Assembly: GCA_963771845.1 (NCBI GenBank)
Contig: CAVYVC010000021.1
Location: 124,001-188,000, forward strand
From: VAZQ01 sp963771845
GTDB lineage: Bacteria; Pseudomonadota; Alphaproteobacteria; Rhizobiales; Xanthobacteraceae
Length of the DNA stretch: 64,000 nt
Reading direction: 5' to 3'
The notes beneath the pieces are model-generated. The model was not told where the DNA came from and did not search any database. It saw nothing but the letters and a program-made list of their open reading frames with translations. Within the stretch, counting starts at the first letter, position 1. The number at the start of each line of letters is the position of its first letter. Below, in pieces: positions 41,611 to 51,379 of the stretch. The position numbers and the translations under genes are program-made.

Positions 41611-42498
41611 CTATTCCGCCGCCTGCCGCGCAGGTGGCCGGACGCTCGCAAGCCCGTCCGCCTCGGTCGCAGAAATGGTCGTGCGCACCATCAGGCGCGG
41701 CTCGTGCGCCGGCCACGGCCGGCCGCGGTGCATGGTCGCGCGATTGTCCCACATGACCACGTCGCCGCTGCGCCAGGCGTGCACATAGCTGCGCTCCGGT
41801 GCAGTCGCAGCGTCCATCAGTTCGGCGAGGAGCTTCTGCGCCGCGGTGCGTTCCATGCCCTCGATGGCGCAGGCATGCGAGGCGATGTACAGCGCAGTGC
41901 GGCCATTCGCCGGGTTTTTCCAGGCCAATCGCCAGCACTGCGGCGGCAGCGCCGCGCGTTCTTCCGCGCTGGCGAGATCGGCCGCGATCTTGCCGCGTGA
42001 ATGAGCGTAGTCATGCCAGGCATAGGATTGCTCGATCCGCTCGCGCAGCCCTTGCTCGAGCCGCTCCCAGGCAAGGCGCGTCGAAACGTACTCGGTCTCG
42101 CCGCCACGTGCCGGGATGATGCGCGCGGAGAGGACGGAGGCAAGTGCCGGCACGCGCTTGAAAGTGCTGTCGCTATGCCAGAGCTGATTGGCCTTGTTGC
42201 GCATCGCAAGCCGATGGTCCGCCGGCACAACCTTGCCGTTTTCGTCAATGGTGCTGAGAATGACAAGGTTGGTGCCAACTCCCAGAGATCCGACCTTGGT
42301 GATTTCAAGCGGTCCGAAGCGACGCGAAAAAGCAAGCTGCGCCTCGTCTGTTACATCCTGGCCGCGAAAAACGAGCACCGAATGCTCCTCGAAGGCGGCG
42401 CGCACCGCCTCGTAGGTGCTATCGTCGGCGGCGACATCGGCAAGCGTGACGCCGCGCAACTCGGCCGCAAAGCCCGGACCTACGGGAACGATTTCCAT
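41611..42498 (-). CDS. TauD/TfdA-type 2-oxoglutarate dioxygenase
   Basis: A 295-residue Fe(II)/2-oxoglutarate dioxygenase. EHSVLVFRGQDVTDEAQLAF and QLWHSDSTFKRVPALASVL give the H-x-D metal motif; GDVVMWDNRATMHRGRPWP gives the distal His, followed by the 2-oxoglutarate Arg in EPRLMVRTT. The wording is closer to TfdA-like phenoxyacetate and alkylsulfatase-type enzymes than to TauD, but the substrate cannot be fixed. ATG 42498 is the start. It converges with pcm, 14 bases between stops. Confidence 0.9.
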   Translation of the reverse strand: MEIVPVGPGFAAELRGVTLADVAADDSTYEAVRAAFEEHSVLVFRGQDVTDEAQLAFSRRFGPLEITKVGSLGVGTNLVILSTIDENGKVVPADHRLAMRNKANQLWHSDSTFKRVPALASVLSARIIPARGGETEYVSTRLAWERLEQGLRERIEQSYAWHDYAHSRGKIAADLASAEERAALPPQCWRLAWKNPANGRTALYIASHACAIEGMERTAAQKLLAELMDAATAPERSYVHAWRSGDVVMWDNRATMHRGRPWPAHEPRLMVRTTISATEADGLASVRPPARQAAE

Positions 42499-42555
42499 CG
42501 GCGATCTCCATCCTTGTCGTGTGCGCTGCAGTTCAGAACCGCGAGTGGCTCGAGG

Positions 42556-42768
42556 TCAGCTGTCGCGCTGGTAGCGTCTTCTAAATGAGTTCGGTGAGCA
42601 AATACCCCCAGCGCCTGAGAGCGCCGCCGTGCATTGTTGAAATGAATAGAAACTGCAGTCGTTGAGCCCGGTGCTGTAGTGCGCGCACCAGGGCGCAGCC
42701 GGTCCGCTGCTGCACCCACACAACGACAATGCTGCGAACAGGATGATGATGACCGAAAGCACGCGCAT
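42556..42768 (-). CDS. Small DUF3551-like secreted protein
   Basis: A 70-residue protein. The leader MRVLSVIIILFAALSLCGCS may be a lipoprotein or ordinary signal. The mature part PWCAHYSTGLNDCSFYSFQQ followed by CTAALSGAGGICSPN matches DUF3551, a short cysteine-containing domain (W-C-x-x-Y ... C-x-F-x-x-x-x-Q-C ... G-x-C-x-x-N) that is abundant in Bradyrhizobium relatives and of unknown role. ATG 42768 follows GGAGAAGG by 5 bases; an ATG at 42786 is in frame. Confidence 0.75.
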   Translation of the reverse strand: MRVLSVIIILFAALSLCGCSSGPAAPWCAHYSTGLNDCSFYSFQQCTAALSGAGGICSPNSFRRRYQRDS

Positions 42769-43106
42769 GAGCCTTCTCCGCCGCACAACTGGCTTTTTAC
42801 AGCCCGCCGCGCCTCCGCGGCAATGGTCAAAGGCGTAGCTTAACGGTCGCTGCCCACAATATGGGCAGCCGATTTCCGCCGCAGCGGAACGACCCCGAAG
42901 GAGTTCCGCGGGTTGCGCGCTCGCGCGCCGTGACCAGAAAGGGACGGCTCCGATGGAACCTGGTTCCCGTTGCTACGTTTGCTGAAAGCGAAGAGCTGAA
43001 TTCATTTCCCTCCAATATCGGTTGAGGGCCCGCCGCGCGTCGGTCGCTCGCCGCGGCCGCTGCTCGATCGATCGAGCGCGCCGCAAAACTAAGGTTTCGG
43101 ATCGGC
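42769..43106. other. 338-base divergent intergenic region
   Basis: Between the DUF3551 gene and the AI-2E permease. It must hold both promoters. I see no convincing gene, structured RNA or repeat; one short perfect palindrome, TCGATCGATCGA near 43067-43078, could be a protein site. Confidence 0.4.
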
Positions 43107-44175
43107 ATGGAATTACTTGTCGTCAAGCGCGAAGAGCCCGTCGAGCTGGGCCAAGACATCTGGGCATCAGCTGCCCGGATGGCCGTCGTCGGTATCTTCG
43201 TCATCATGTTTGGGTTTTGCCTCTATTTCTGCCGCCCTGTTCTGCTCCCTGTAACGGCGGCCCTCGTTGTCGGCACGACGTTTGCGCCGCTGGTGAAGGC
43301 GTCGGCTCGCCGCGGCATCCCGTCGTGGGTCCCCGCAGGCGTTATCGGATTGTCGCTTGTCGCCCTCGCCGGGCTGGCTGTGACGTTTCTTGCCCAGCCC
43401 TTGACCGACTGGATCGCTCGAGCCCCCGAGATGGGCACGATCATCAAGCAGAAGCTTTACGTCCTCGATCGGCCGCTCAATGCGTTGCGTGAATTGCAGG
43501 AAGCCTTGTTGCCCTCGCGCGGAAAGGCAGTCGAGGTCGAACCGCCGCTCGCCGTCGTAACGCCTGTGATCGCGCTCATCACACCGGCGGTCATCGAATT
43601 CGTTCTTTTTTTCGTGACGCTGGTTTTCTTCCTCGCCGTGCAAATGGACTTCCGCAGATACATGGCGACCTTCTTTACCACGCGGGAGGGAAAGCTCCGG
43701 TTCATTCGCATTGCGAATGACATCGAGCACCGGCTCGCTTCCTATCTGGTGACCGTCACCGCCATCAATTTGTGTCTTGGCATCGCAGTGACGCTCGGCG
43801 CATGGCTGTTCGGATTTTCGAGCCCCGTCCTGTTTGGGCTCATGGCCATGGTCCTCAACTACATTCCATATATCGGCGCGGCCTGCATGACGCTCCTTCT
43901 ATTGGCCGTGGGTCTCGTCAGCTTTACGCAATTGGCCTGGGACTTCGCGCCGGCCGCGGCCTTCGTTCTCCTTGCCACCATCAGGGCCAGTTCATCACGC
44001 CGGCGGTCCTGGGTCACCGGCTCACGCTCAACCGTTGGCGGTTCTGTTGGCGATCGCCTTCTGGTCATGGATATGGGGACCGATGGGAACATTTCTTGCC
44101 GTCCCGCTTACGATCGGCGCATCAGTCACGCTGCACCACCTCTTCCCGCCCGACGAGAGCAAATTGCCGGGGTAG
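43107..44175 (+). pseudogene. AI-2E family (PerM-like) transporter with two frameshifts
   Basis: The first 290 residues read cleanly: two membrane hairpins at the N-terminus (MAVVGIFVIMFGFCLYFCRP), LTDWIARAPEMGTIIKQKL, then VIEFVLFFVTLVFFLAVQMD and the conserved VLNYIPYIGAACM region. Then the frame changes twice: the sense text GQFITPAVLGHRLTLN and next LAVLLAIAFWSWIWGPMGTF lie in successive frames and end at TAG 44173-44175. The first slip is at ATCAGGGCC (about 43979, one G missing), the second at AACCGTTGG (about 44029, CCC read as CC). Corrected length is about 356 residues. Family members export small molecules or sodium. Two deletions in 50 bases point to read error or decay. Confidence 0.75.
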
Positions 44176-44254
44176 TGCGCGTCTCGTCAGTTGGGCCGCT
44201 GGCCTTAATGCGCTTAGCGCTGCATCTGCAAATTCATCAGGTCGGATGACGGCA

Positions 44255-44605
44255 TCATGTTGCATTGAGATTGGCGATGATCCGCAGCGAGCCGGTGATG
44301 ACGAGAAATACGATCAGCACGCCAAAGGCGAGCGCCAGAATATTGTTCGTGCTGTCGGGCCCGCTGCCCAGATGCAGGAAGAAGACGAGGTGGACGCCGA
44401 TCTGCGCGAAGGCGAGTACGTCAAGTCCGACCGGTATGCCTGGGGGCCACAGCAAATGTGTCTGCGACACGACGAAAGAGGCGATCGCCGCCAGGATACG
44501 GCAAGCCCCAGCCCTACCGTGTAGGCGAGGTAGCTGGCCGTGGGCTCATGCTCCTCGACGCCCGGCGTGTAACGGTCTCCGGGTGCGGTCGTACGCGTCC
44601 GTCAG
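44255..44605 (-). pseudogene. Quinol oxidase subunit IV (CyoD-like), frameshifted
   Basis: The C-terminal 71 residues are intact: SQTHLLWPPGIPVGLDVLAF, QIGVHLVFFLHLG and LVITGSLRIIANLN, matching CyoD. The N-terminal part is in another frame, GDRYTPGVEEHEPTASYLAY then TVGLGLA, with the join IL-AAIASFVV near 44500. A further slip seems to lie near 44585, and the expected ATG right after the cyoC stop reads CACTGACG, as if one C were inserted. Subunit IV stabilises the bo3 complex in the inner membrane. All four genes of this operon show such slips. Confidence 0.6.
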
Positions 44606-44607
44606 TG

Positions 44608-45242
44608 CTAGTCTCCCATCAGATAAACCAACGTGAATACCCCGACCCAGACGATGTCCAGCGCGTGCCAGAACAGGCTCAAGCACAACAGGCGCCGCAG
44701 CACGGCGGCGCGCAAGCCCTTGGCGATCACCTGGGCGACCAGATAGATGAGCGCGATCAAGCCGCTGGCGACGTGGATCCGTGGTGCCGACCAGAGTGAA
44801 GAAGGCGGACAGAAAGCCGCTGCGCGAGGGCCCGGCGCCCTTCGCCACCATGCCGGCAAATTCCGAGACCTCAATGAACAAGAAAGGCTGCACCGAGCAC
44901 GAATGTGAGGACTGCGAAGATAAAGAAGCGGGTCGGCTGCCGCCGTTCGGCGGACAACGCACCGAGCCCGCATGTATAGCTCGACAACAGCAGACACAGC
45001 GTCTCGATGAAGACGTTGCGCAGATTGAACAGCTCGGCTCCGGTCGGCCCGCCGGCGGTATTGCCCCACAAGACTGCATAGGCCGCGAACAGCGCCGAGA
45101 ACATGATCATGTCGCTGAGGATGAAGATCCAGAACCCGTAGGCGACGACGACGCGCTTGGAGGCGGGCCCGCCGCCGCCGCGCCCGCGCGCGAGCTCGGT
45201 TGGAACCGCGGTCGGAGCTCGATCGATTGCTGCGATCGTCAT
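44608..45242 (-). pseudogene. Quinol oxidase subunit III (CyoC-like), frameshifted
   Basis: ATG at 45242 opens MTIAAIDRAPTAVPTELARG, then VVVAYGFWIFILSDMIMFSA, LLSSYTCGLGALSAERRQ and FVLGAAFL. Frame is lost at 44882 (one base too many before FIEVSEFAGMVAKGAGP) and again at about 44783-44790, where GGCACCACGGATCCAC stands for an expected GT-HG-IH-V segment (CCC and GGG each one short). The last part, VASGLIALIYLVAQVIAKGL to LFWHALDIVWVGVFTLVYLM, is normal and ends at TAG 44608-44610. The 635 bases are one short of 212 codons, as expected for +1 and two -1 changes. The start is in frame with cyoB, giving an apparent I-III fusion. Confidence 0.7.
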
Positions 45243-47207
45243 GCGGGCCTCCGCACTGCGCCGGGTCCGTTCCAATTGCGCGACTTCGCCGGCGGAGATT
45301 TCGTGCTCACGCTCGATGCCCCAGCCGGCTATCAGGACCACCGTGGCAGCGGCGAGGAGTCCGAGGATCGCCAGCCACCAGATCTGCCAGATCAGCGAAA
45401 AACCCATGACCGACGCAAAGAAAGCGGTGATGAAACCGGCTGGGCTGTTGCGCGGCATTTCGATCGCTTCATAGGCCGGTTTGGCCGGCGCCCGCCCCGT
45501 GCGCTTCATGTGCCAGAACGCATCGATTGTCTCGACTTTGGGCAGCACCGCAAAATTGTAGGCCGGCGGTGGCGAGGAGGTTGACCATTCCAGGGTTCGA
45601 CCGTTCCACGGGTCGCCGGTCAGGTCGAGGCGGCGCTCGCGGGTGCGGATGCTGACAAAGAGTTGCGCGATCTGGCAGAGGATGCCGCAGAAAATGACGA
45701 TGGCGCCGCCCTCCGCGACCAGCAGCAGCGGCTGCCAGCTCGGGTCGGGGATGTGCTGCAGGCGCCGGGTCATGCCCATCAGGCCCAGCTGATAAAGGGG
45801 CATGAAGGCGAGATAGAAGCCGATGAGCCAGCACCAGAAGCTGGCCTTGCCCAGGCGTTCGTCGAGGGTGAACCCGAACGCCTTCGGGAACCAGTAGTTG
45901 ATACCCGCGAGCACGCCGAACACGACGCCGCCAATGATGACATTGTGAAAATGGGCGACCAGGAACGCGCTGTTGTGGACCACGAAATCCACCGGCGGCA
46001 CTGCCAGCAACACCCCGGTCAGGCCGCCGATGACGAACGTGATGATGAAGCCGACTGCAAACAGCATCGGCGTCCGAAACACGATTCGGCCGCGGAACAT
46101 CGTGAACAGCCAGTTGAAGACCTTGACGCCCGTCGGCACAGCGATAATCGACGACATGATCCCGAAGAAGGCGTTGACGTCGGCGCCCGCGCCCATAGTG
46201 AAAAAGTGATGCAGCCAGACCATGAAAGAGAGGATACAAATCCCGAGCGTCGCCCAAACCATCGAGCGGTAGCTGAACAGCCCCTTGCCGGAAAAGGTCG
46301 CGACGACTTCGGAAAAGACGCCGAACGCCGGCAGGATCAGTATGTAGACTTCGGGATGGCCCCACGCCCAGAACAGATTGACGTACATCATCTGGTTGCC
46401 GCCGGCATCATTGGTGAAGAAATGCATCCCGAGGTAGCGGTCGAGCAGCAGCATCACGAAGGTCGCGGTCAGGACCGGAAACGCGGCGACGATCAGCAGA
46501 CTCGAGGCGAGCACGGTCCAGCAGAACACCGGCATGCGGAAATAGGTCATGCCGGGGGCGCGCAGTTTGAGAATCGTGGTCACGAAATTGATGCCGGTCA
46601 GCAACGTGCCTATGCCCGAGATCTGCAATGACCAGAGGTAGTAATCGACGCCGACATCGGGCGAGAAGGCAAGCTCCGAGAGCGGCGGGTAGCCCATCCA
46701 GCCGGTGCGCGCGAAATTGCCGATGACGAGCGACATATTGATCAGCAGGGCGCCCGTCGCGGTGAGCCAGAGGCTGACCGAATTGAGCACGGGAAAAGCG
46801 ACGTCGCGCACGCCGAGCTGCAACGGCACGGCAAAGTTCATCAGTCCGATGACGAGCGGCATCGCCACGAAAAAGATCATGATCGTGCCGTGTGCCGAGA
46901 AAACCTGGTCGTAGTGCTCCGGCGGCAGGTATCCCTGCGCGCTGCCGATCGCGATCGCCTGCTGCGTACGCATCATGATCGCGTCGGAAAAGCCGCGCAG
47001 CAGCATGACCAGGCCGAGCACCAAGTACATGACGCCGATGCGCTTGTGGTCGACGCTGGTCAGCCACTCGCGCCACAGATATGGCCACCAGCCCTTTATG
47101 GTAACGGTCGCGAGCGCGGCCACAATGACGATGCCGACGACCACTCCGCTGAGCAGCGGGAGCGGCTCGTTGAACGGAATTGCCGCCCAGGTCAGCCTCC
47201 CCAGCAT
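45243..47207 (-). CDS. Quinol oxidase subunit I (CyoB-like)
   Basis: About 655 residues of haem-copper oxidase subunit I. WLTSVDHKRIGVMYLVLGLV opens the core; VFSAHGTIMIFFVAMPLVIG has the low-spin haem His; NLFWAWGHPEVYILILPAFG has the copper His and cross-linked Tyr; VWLHHFFTMGAG and FLVAHFHNVIIGG hold the remaining ligands. The opening IPFNEPLPLLSG and the closing MPRNSPAGFITAFFASVMGF are CyoB-like, so the donor is ubiquinol. ATG 47207 follows GGAGG and lies 2 bases after the cyoA stop. At its 3' end the frame runs on into cyoC at 45242 with no stop, which may reflect a real I-III fusion or a lost stop by indel. Confidence 0.85.
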
Positions 47208-47209
47208 GT

Positions 47210-48119
47210 TCAACCTCCGGCCCGATGCATTGGCGAATCCGCAGCTCCGGCACCCGCCTTCGTCTGATCGATGATGCGCTCGAACAGCTTCGATTCGACC
47301 GAGCGATAGGTTGTGGGCGGCACGGCCTTGCTCGGCTTTGCCAGCTCGGCGTAGCCGGCATCGTCGAGAGCGGATCCGGTGCCGCGCGCCTGCTCGAGCC
47401 AAGCGTTGAAACCGCCGGCCGGCACCGACCTGACGACGAACCGCATCTCGGAAAAGCCGTCGCCGCTGAAATTTGCGGAAAAGCCGGGATACTCGCCCGG
47501 CTCGTCCGCGAGAAGGTTGAGGTGGGTGGTCATGCCGCCCATCGTGTAGATCTGGCTGCCCAGCTGCGGCACGAAGAACGAGTTCATCACCGTCGCCGAG
47601 GTGAGTCGAAACTCCACCGGGGCCCCGGCTGGAATGACCAGCTGATTAACGGCGGCGATGCCCTGATCGGGGTAGATGAACAGCCACTTCCAGTCGAGCG
47701 CCACGACGTCCACGCGCAGCGGGTCGGATTTCCCGGGAATCGGCGCGCGCGGATCGAGCTGATGAGAACCGATCCAAATGACCCCACCGAGCAAGATCAC
47801 GGTCAGCGCCGGGATCGACCAGAGGACGAACTCGAGGCGCCCTTCATACGAACTCGTCCGTGCTGCGGCTGGCGCGGGTGTTGGATGACCGGTACCACCA
47901 GGCGAACGCCAAAGTGGCCACGATCACGGGAACCACGACGACGAGCATGATCGCCGTAGAATTGATCAGGAGAAGTCGCTCCGCCGACGCGATTGGCCCC
48001 TGCGGATCCAAGACGCCCTGCGACGTACAGGAAGCGAGAAGAATGGCGGCGCATACCGCCGGCCAGCGAAGCCGGCGCGAATGACAGGCGCGCTGCGGCT
48101 GATTGTCTCTTGTGCTCAT
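47210..48119 (-). pseudogene. Quinol oxidase subunit II (CyoA-like), frameshifted
   Basis: The first part (from ATG 48119) has a lipoprotein signal ending LLASC, then LLLINSTAIMLVVVVPVIVA TM1-type wording and WWYRSSNTRA. It hits a stop at 47844. The remainder, YEGRLEFVLWSIPALTVILL then GGVIWIGSHQLDP, lies in another frame and continues as a cupredoxin domain to TGA at 47210. No Cys-rich CuA site is present in MNSFFVPQLGSQIYTMGG or GDGFSEMRF, so this is a quinol, not a cytochrome c, oxidase. A single extra base at about 47846-47890 explains the 910-base length. It is the first gene of the operon. Confidence 0.75.
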
Positions 48120-48201
48120 GGAACTGGGTCGGGCTCTCGTGTTCGGAAGTCGAGTTGCCGTGTCTCCCGTCCTGACGGTGATCGTATCCGAAAATTGCGC
48201 G

Positions 48202-49935
48202 CTAGCGCCAGAGATTCGTCTTGGCGAGATCGATGATCTCGTCGCCGCGGCCGCTCATGATCGCCTTCACCATGTAAAGCGTGAAGCCCTTCGCCATCTC
48301 TAGGGTGATCGAAGGCGGCATGGCGAGCTCTGTCCGGTTCACAACGGCATCAACCAGAGCTGGGCCGTCGTGGGCGAGCGCCGCGGCAATGCCGGCTTCG
48401 ACATCGGCGGGGTCTTCCAGGCGGACGCTGTAGATACCCATGGCCTTGGCCATGGCCGCGAAATTTGGATTGTTGAATTCGACGCCAAATTCGATGAACC
48501 CGGTTGACTTCTGCTCAAGCTCGACGAAGCCGAGCGTACCGTTGTTGAAGACAACGACCTTCACCGGCAATTTGAGCTGTGTCAGGCTGATGAAATCTCC
48601 CATCAGCATGGTGAAGCCGCCGTCGCCGGAGAGCGAGATCACCTGCCGGCCGGGGAAGGCCGCCTGGGCGCCGATCGACTGCGCCATGGCATTGGCCATA
48701 GAGCCATGCCAGAACGAGCCCAGCAGACGCCGCTTTCCGTTCATCGCAAGATAGCGCGCCGCCCACACCGTGGGGAGGCCGACGTCGCAGGTGAAGATGG
48801 CGTCCCCCGCCGCATGGTCGCTGATCGCCTTCGCGATCTGCTGCGGGTGGATCAGCCGCTTGCCGGGCGTGCCTTTGGCGAGGTCGTCGAGCGCCTTGCG
48901 CGACTTCGTGTAATGCTGCTGCGCCTGCGCGAGATGCGTGCCGTCGCGCTTTTGGTCAAGCAGCGGCAGCAGTGCCGCCAGCGTCGCGCGCACATCGCCG
49001 ACCACGCCGAGATCGACAGCGGCGCGGCGGCCGATGTTCTCCGGTCGCAGATCGACCTGGGCGATGCGGGTATCGTCTCCCTCTGGATAGAATTGGCGAT
49101 AGGGGAAGTCGGTCCCGAGCATCAGCAGCACGTCGCAGTCGCGCATGGCGTAATAGCCGGACGCGAAACCGATCAGCCCGGTCATCCCGACATCGTAGGG
49201 GTTGTCCCACTCGACGTGCTCCTTGCCGCGCAGCGCATGCACCATGGGTGCTTTGAGGCGCTCGCCGAGCGCCAACAACTCGTCGTGCGCGCCCTGGCAC
49301 CCCGAGCCGCACAGAATGGTGATGCGGTCGTCGCCGTTGAGCAGCGCAGCAAGCCGGTCGAGATCGCCCCGCGATGGCGTGACCACCGGCGGGCGTGGCA
49401 GCAACCCCTCCGGGTTTGGCGCCGGCGCGTCCGCGGCGGCCTGCAAGGCAACGTCGCCCGGGATCACGATGACTGAGACGCCGCGCTTGCCGACCGCTTC
49501 GCGGATGGCGACCTCGAGCATGCGCGGCATTTGATGGGCCGCAGAGATGAGCTCGCAATAATGACTGCACTCTTGAAACAGCGCCTGCGGGTGGGTCTCC
49601 TGAAAATAGCCGCTGCCGATCTCCGGCGACGGGATGTGCGCGGCGATGGCGAGCACAGGCACCCGCGAGCGGTGACAATCGAACAAACCGTTGATGAGGT
49701 GCAGGTTGCCCGGTCCGCAGCTGCCTGCGCAGACGGCGAGCTCTCCGGTCAGATGCGCCTCGGCGCCTGCGGCAAATGCGGCGACCTCCTCGTGCCGCAC
49801 GTGCTGCCACGCAATCTTGCCGTGACGCCGCACCGCATCCGTCAGTCCGTTGAGGCTGTCCCCGACGATGCCGTAGATGCGCTTGACGCCGGCGGCGGCG
49901 AGAGTTTCGACGAATTGGTCTGCAACTGTTTTCAT
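48202..49935 (-). CDS. Pyruvate dehydrogenase (quinone)/PoxB-like
   Basis: A 577-residue thiamine-diphosphate enzyme. VKRIYGIVGDSLNGLTDAVR opens it, VRHEEVAAFAAGAEAHLTG holds the catalytic Glu, and VISLSGDGGFTMLMGDFISL with VKVVVFNNGTLGFVELEQKS is the GDG...NN diphosphate motif. FAD-binding wording (YYAMRDCDVLLMLGTDFPYR) and the C-terminal region fit PoxB: pyruvate to acetate plus CO2, with electrons to ubiquinone at the inner membrane. It lies 82 bases before the cyo operon on the same strand, so PoxB electrons could pass directly to that oxidase. Single intact gene. Confidence 0.9.
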   Translation of the reverse strand: MKTVADQFVETLAAAGVKRIYGIVGDSLNGLTDAVRRHGKIAWQHVRHEEVAAFAAGAEAHLTGELAVCAGSCGPGNLHLINGLFDCHRSRVPVLAIAAHIPSPEIGSGYFQETHPQALFQECSHYCELISAAHQMPRMLEVAIREAVGKRGVSVIVIPGDVALQAAADAPAPNPEGLLPRPPVVTPSRGDLDRLAALLNGDDRITILCGSGCQGAHDELLALGERLKAPMVHALRGKEHVEWDNPYDVGMTGLIGFASGYYAMRDCDVLLMLGTDFPYRQFYPEGDDTRIAQVDLRPENIGRRAAVDLGVVGDVRATLAALLPLLDQKRDGTHLAQAQQHYTKSRKALDDLAKGTPGKRLIHPQQIAKAISDHAAGDAIFTCDVGLPTVWAARYLAMNGKRRLLGSFWHGSMANAMAQSIGAQAAFPGRQVISLSGDGGFTMLMGDFISLTQLKLPVKVVVFNNGTLGFVELEQKSTGFIEFGVEFNNPNFAAMAKAMGIYSVRLEDPADVEAGIAAALAHDGPALVDAVVNRTELAMPPSITLEMAKGFTLYMVKAIMSGRGDEIIDLAKTNLWR

Positions 49936-50037
49936 CGCCCTTCATCCTCTGAATTCATTTTGAGAGGCAGAGTACCATCAAGACGCAATGCGTAAGCACC
50001 CCACCCGGTCTTCGTCTCACTGATGACGGCGAAAAAA

Positions 50038-51375
50038 TCAACGCGACGTTTGGCTTCGTAGCTTGGCGACGTCCTTAGCGGTGATGTCGGACTGCACACC
50101 GAAGCGTGTGGTCACATAGTTCGCAACCGCCGCGATCTCAGTGTCCGAATAGGCGCCGCCGAAGGCCGGCATCGATAAGATCCCGTCGGGCGTGTGGCGC
50201 GTCGTGCCGGAAATCACGATCTGCACGACATTGGTCGCCGTGCGATCGTTCACGCCGCGCGTGCCAGCAATTGTCGCGAAAGGCGAGATCTGGCTCACGC
50301 CGGTCCAGTCATGACAATGGACGCATGCACCTTCGAACACGCGCTTGCCGACGATATCGGTCATGGGCCCTTCCTTGTGGGAAGGCGGAGCCGGCGGCGC
50401 GAGGTTTGCCGGTAAATCTGCTGAGACCAGCGGAGGGACGCTCCGCACATAGGTGACTAGCGCGCGGATATCGGCCGAAACCATGCCGCGCAAGCTTTGT
50501 TCGACAGCCTCACCCATCGGACCCGCTGCGGTGCCGCGGCGCGAAGCGTGGCCCGCCGCCAAGTAGGCGCGCAATTCATCGTCGCTCCAGCCGCCTACGC
50601 CCGATCCTTTGTCGGATGTGATATTGAAGGCATACCAGCCGGCCGTTATCGCGCCGCCGAATTTGTTTCTGTTGTCAAGCGCAAAGGCCAAATTTCGCGG
50701 CGTGTGACATTCGCCGCAATGTGCGAGCGCTTCGGCGATGTACGCGCCCCTGTTCCATTCCGCGTTCTGCGCCGTGTTGGGCTGAAACCGCCGATTTTCG
50801 TTGAAGAACGCAGACCAGAAACCCATCAGCCAGCGCTGGTTGAACGGAAAGCCAAGCGTATTCTCCGCAGCGGCGGCATGCGCGGCCGGCAAGCTGAACA
50901 AATAGGCCTTGATCGCAAGCGCGTCATTGTCGGTCATATAGGTATAGGACGGGAACGGCATCGCGGGATAAAGACGCGTGCCGTCTGGGCGCACCCCGCG
51001 TTGTACGGCGTTAACAAAATCGTGATCGGTGTAATTGCCGATGCCAGTTTCCTTGTCGGATGTGATGTTAGTCGAGTAGAGCGTCCCGAACGGCGTGAGG
51101 AAGGGGAGTCCTCCGGCATATTCCGCGCCGTCTGGCGCGGTGTGACAGACCATGCAGTCGGCGGCGCGCGCCAGATACTCACCGCGCTTGACCATGTCGG
51201 CATTGGCGAGATCGGCAGGAACGCCGGTCGGATCGGCGGCGCGATAGTCCAAAAGCGCGACGGTCGATCCTCCGGCGAACGCCATCGGTCCTGGACTAAA
51301 TGTTTTCCAGGCCAAAGCCGCCAGAGCGACGATGACCACGAGCGCAATAGCGAAAATTGTACCACGCCTGCGCAT
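50038..51375 (-). CDS. Triheme cytochrome c, molybdenum hydroxylase subunit
   Basis: A 445-residue membrane-anchored cytochrome. After one N-terminal segment (GTIFAIALVVIVALAALAW) come three haem sites: ADCMVCHTAPDG, LAHCGECHTPRN and GACVHCHDWTG, each with a later Met (for example MPFPSYTYM, MPAFGG). This matches the cytochrome subunits of periplasmic alcohol, gluconate and aldehyde dehydrogenases. ATG 51375 follows the IorB stop by about 5 bases, so it probably takes electrons from that enzyme and passes them to quinone or an oxidase. The frame upstream to 51585 is only antisense spill and is left out. Confidence 0.9.
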   Translation of the reverse strand: MRRRGTIFAIALVVIVALAALAWKTFSPGPMAFAGGSTVALLDYRAADPTGVPADLANADMVKRGEYLARAADCMVCHTAPDGAEYAGGLPFLTPFGTLYSTNITSDKETGIGNYTDHDFVNAVQRGVRPDGTRLYPAMPFPSYTYMTDNDALAIKAYLFSLPAAHAAAAENTLGFPFNQRWLMGFWSAFFNENRRFQPNTAQNAEWNRGAYIAEALAHCGECHTPRNLAFALDNRNKFGGAITAGWYAFNITSDKGSGVGGWSDDELRAYLAAGHASRRGTAAGPMGEAVEQSLRGMVSADIRALVTYVRSVPPLVSADLPANLAPPAPPSHKEGPMTDIVGKRVFEGACVHCHDWTGVSQISPFATIAGTRGVNDRTATNVVQIVISGTTRHTPDGILSMPAFGGAYSDTEIAAVANYVTTRFGVQSDITAKDVAKLRSQTSR

Positions 51376-51379
51376 CTGG

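Noticed and set aside
45663..46631. Plus-strand frame of 322 codons opposite cyoB
   Set aside because: Antisense of haem-copper oxidase core helices; rich in Asp, Glu, His and Gln without any pattern.
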